Source of the DNA: Mesorhizobium huakuii
Lineage (GTDB): Bacteria > Pseudomonadota > Alphaproteobacteria > Rhizobiales > Rhizobiaceae
Assembly (NCBI RefSeq): GCF_014189455.1
Contig: NZ_CP050296.1
Location: 1,240,001-1,304,000 of the forward strand
Length of the DNA: 64,000 nucleotides
Reading direction: 5' to 3'
Part shown: one piece after another, positions 63,963 to 64,000 of the stretch
How positions within the stretch are numbered: position 1 is the stretch's first letter
Layout of the letters: each line of letters starts with the position of its first letter
Notes under the pieces: generated by a model
Told to the model about the DNA's origin: nothing
The model's input: only the letters and a program-made list of their open reading frames with translations
Database searches by the model: none
Position numbers and translations under genes: made by a program

Positions 63963-64000
63963 TTGACCGATACGACAGCCGCCAGCGTCGCGCCACCAGC
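63963..64000 (+). CDS. Start of an unidentified gene, cut by the window edge
   Basis: TTG at 63963 after CGGAGCCTGCC starts an open frame MTDTTAASVAPPA that runs off the window. It is divergent from the AraC gene, the normal position for a regulated transporter or enzyme. Only 12 codons are seen. Confidence 0.35.
   Translation, partial: MTDTTAASVAPP

Overview
The window reads as a chromosomal segment of a GC-rich alphaproteobacterium of the order Hyphomicrobiales, most like Mesorhizobium or a close relative. This is inferred from the protein families (PetP/PetR-type regulators beside ilvE, DUF2778, DUF1127-like and BA14K-like small proteins, UbiK, a long-tailed UvrB), frequent TTG/GTG starts, and several families of intergenic palindromic repeats. 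No database search was run. No rRNA, tRNA, CRISPR array or prophage was seen. One truncated ISAs1-type transposase is the only mobile-element remnant.

Layout. 0-5 kb: three HxlR regulators, each beside a redox or efflux gene (HlyD/EmrA-type adaptor, quinone oxidoreductase, FMN reductase), plus a metallo-beta-lactamase-fold hydrolase. 5-7.7 kb: thioesterase, IS remnant inside a split repeat, purC. 7.9-11.6 kb: overlapping three-gene catabolic operon (GMC oxidoreductase, enolase-superfamily dehydratase, beta-hydroxyacid dehydrogenase). 11.7-22.4 kb: lipid kinase, a highly structured non-coding stretch, and mostly membrane or exported proteins of unknown role, with a CapA-like protein. 22.8-25 kb: gamma-butyrobetaine-hydroxylase-like dioxygenase divergent from a LysR regulator. 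25-29.8 kb: minus-strand run encoding a Tat-exported PIMT-like methyltransferase, a polytopic membrane protein with a spermidine-synthase-like core, an exported alpha/beta hydrolase and a small membrane protein. 30-37 kb: DUF2778 protein, uvrB, and an ABC-F ATPase with a possible leader peptide. 37-42 kb: small metabolic genes and a TPR-sulfotransferase. 42.8-47.9 kb: three cold-shock genes interleaved with very small ORFs, a two-domain Kazal lipoprotein and a BA14K-like protein. 48-52 kb: ilvE divergent from petP-petR-sensor kinase. 52-56.9 kb: glycosyltransferase, CsaA, YbjN, UbiK, a ParDE pair and an orphan BrnA-like antitoxin. 57-64 kb: lgt - MidA-like methyltransferase - pgeF-type - M24 - lipoprotein run, prs, and an AraC regulator.

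At least six otherwise intact genes carry frameshifting indels and two more carry in-frame stops. Three of the frameshifts look like loss of the same G from CCGCGG. Before these genes are called pseudogenes, base-level assembly error should be excluded. The most promising unexplained items are the exported methyltransferase/SpeE-like operon (24998-29820), the structured RNA candidate (12847-13276) and the leader peptide plus hairpins ahead of the ABC-F gene (35444-35634).
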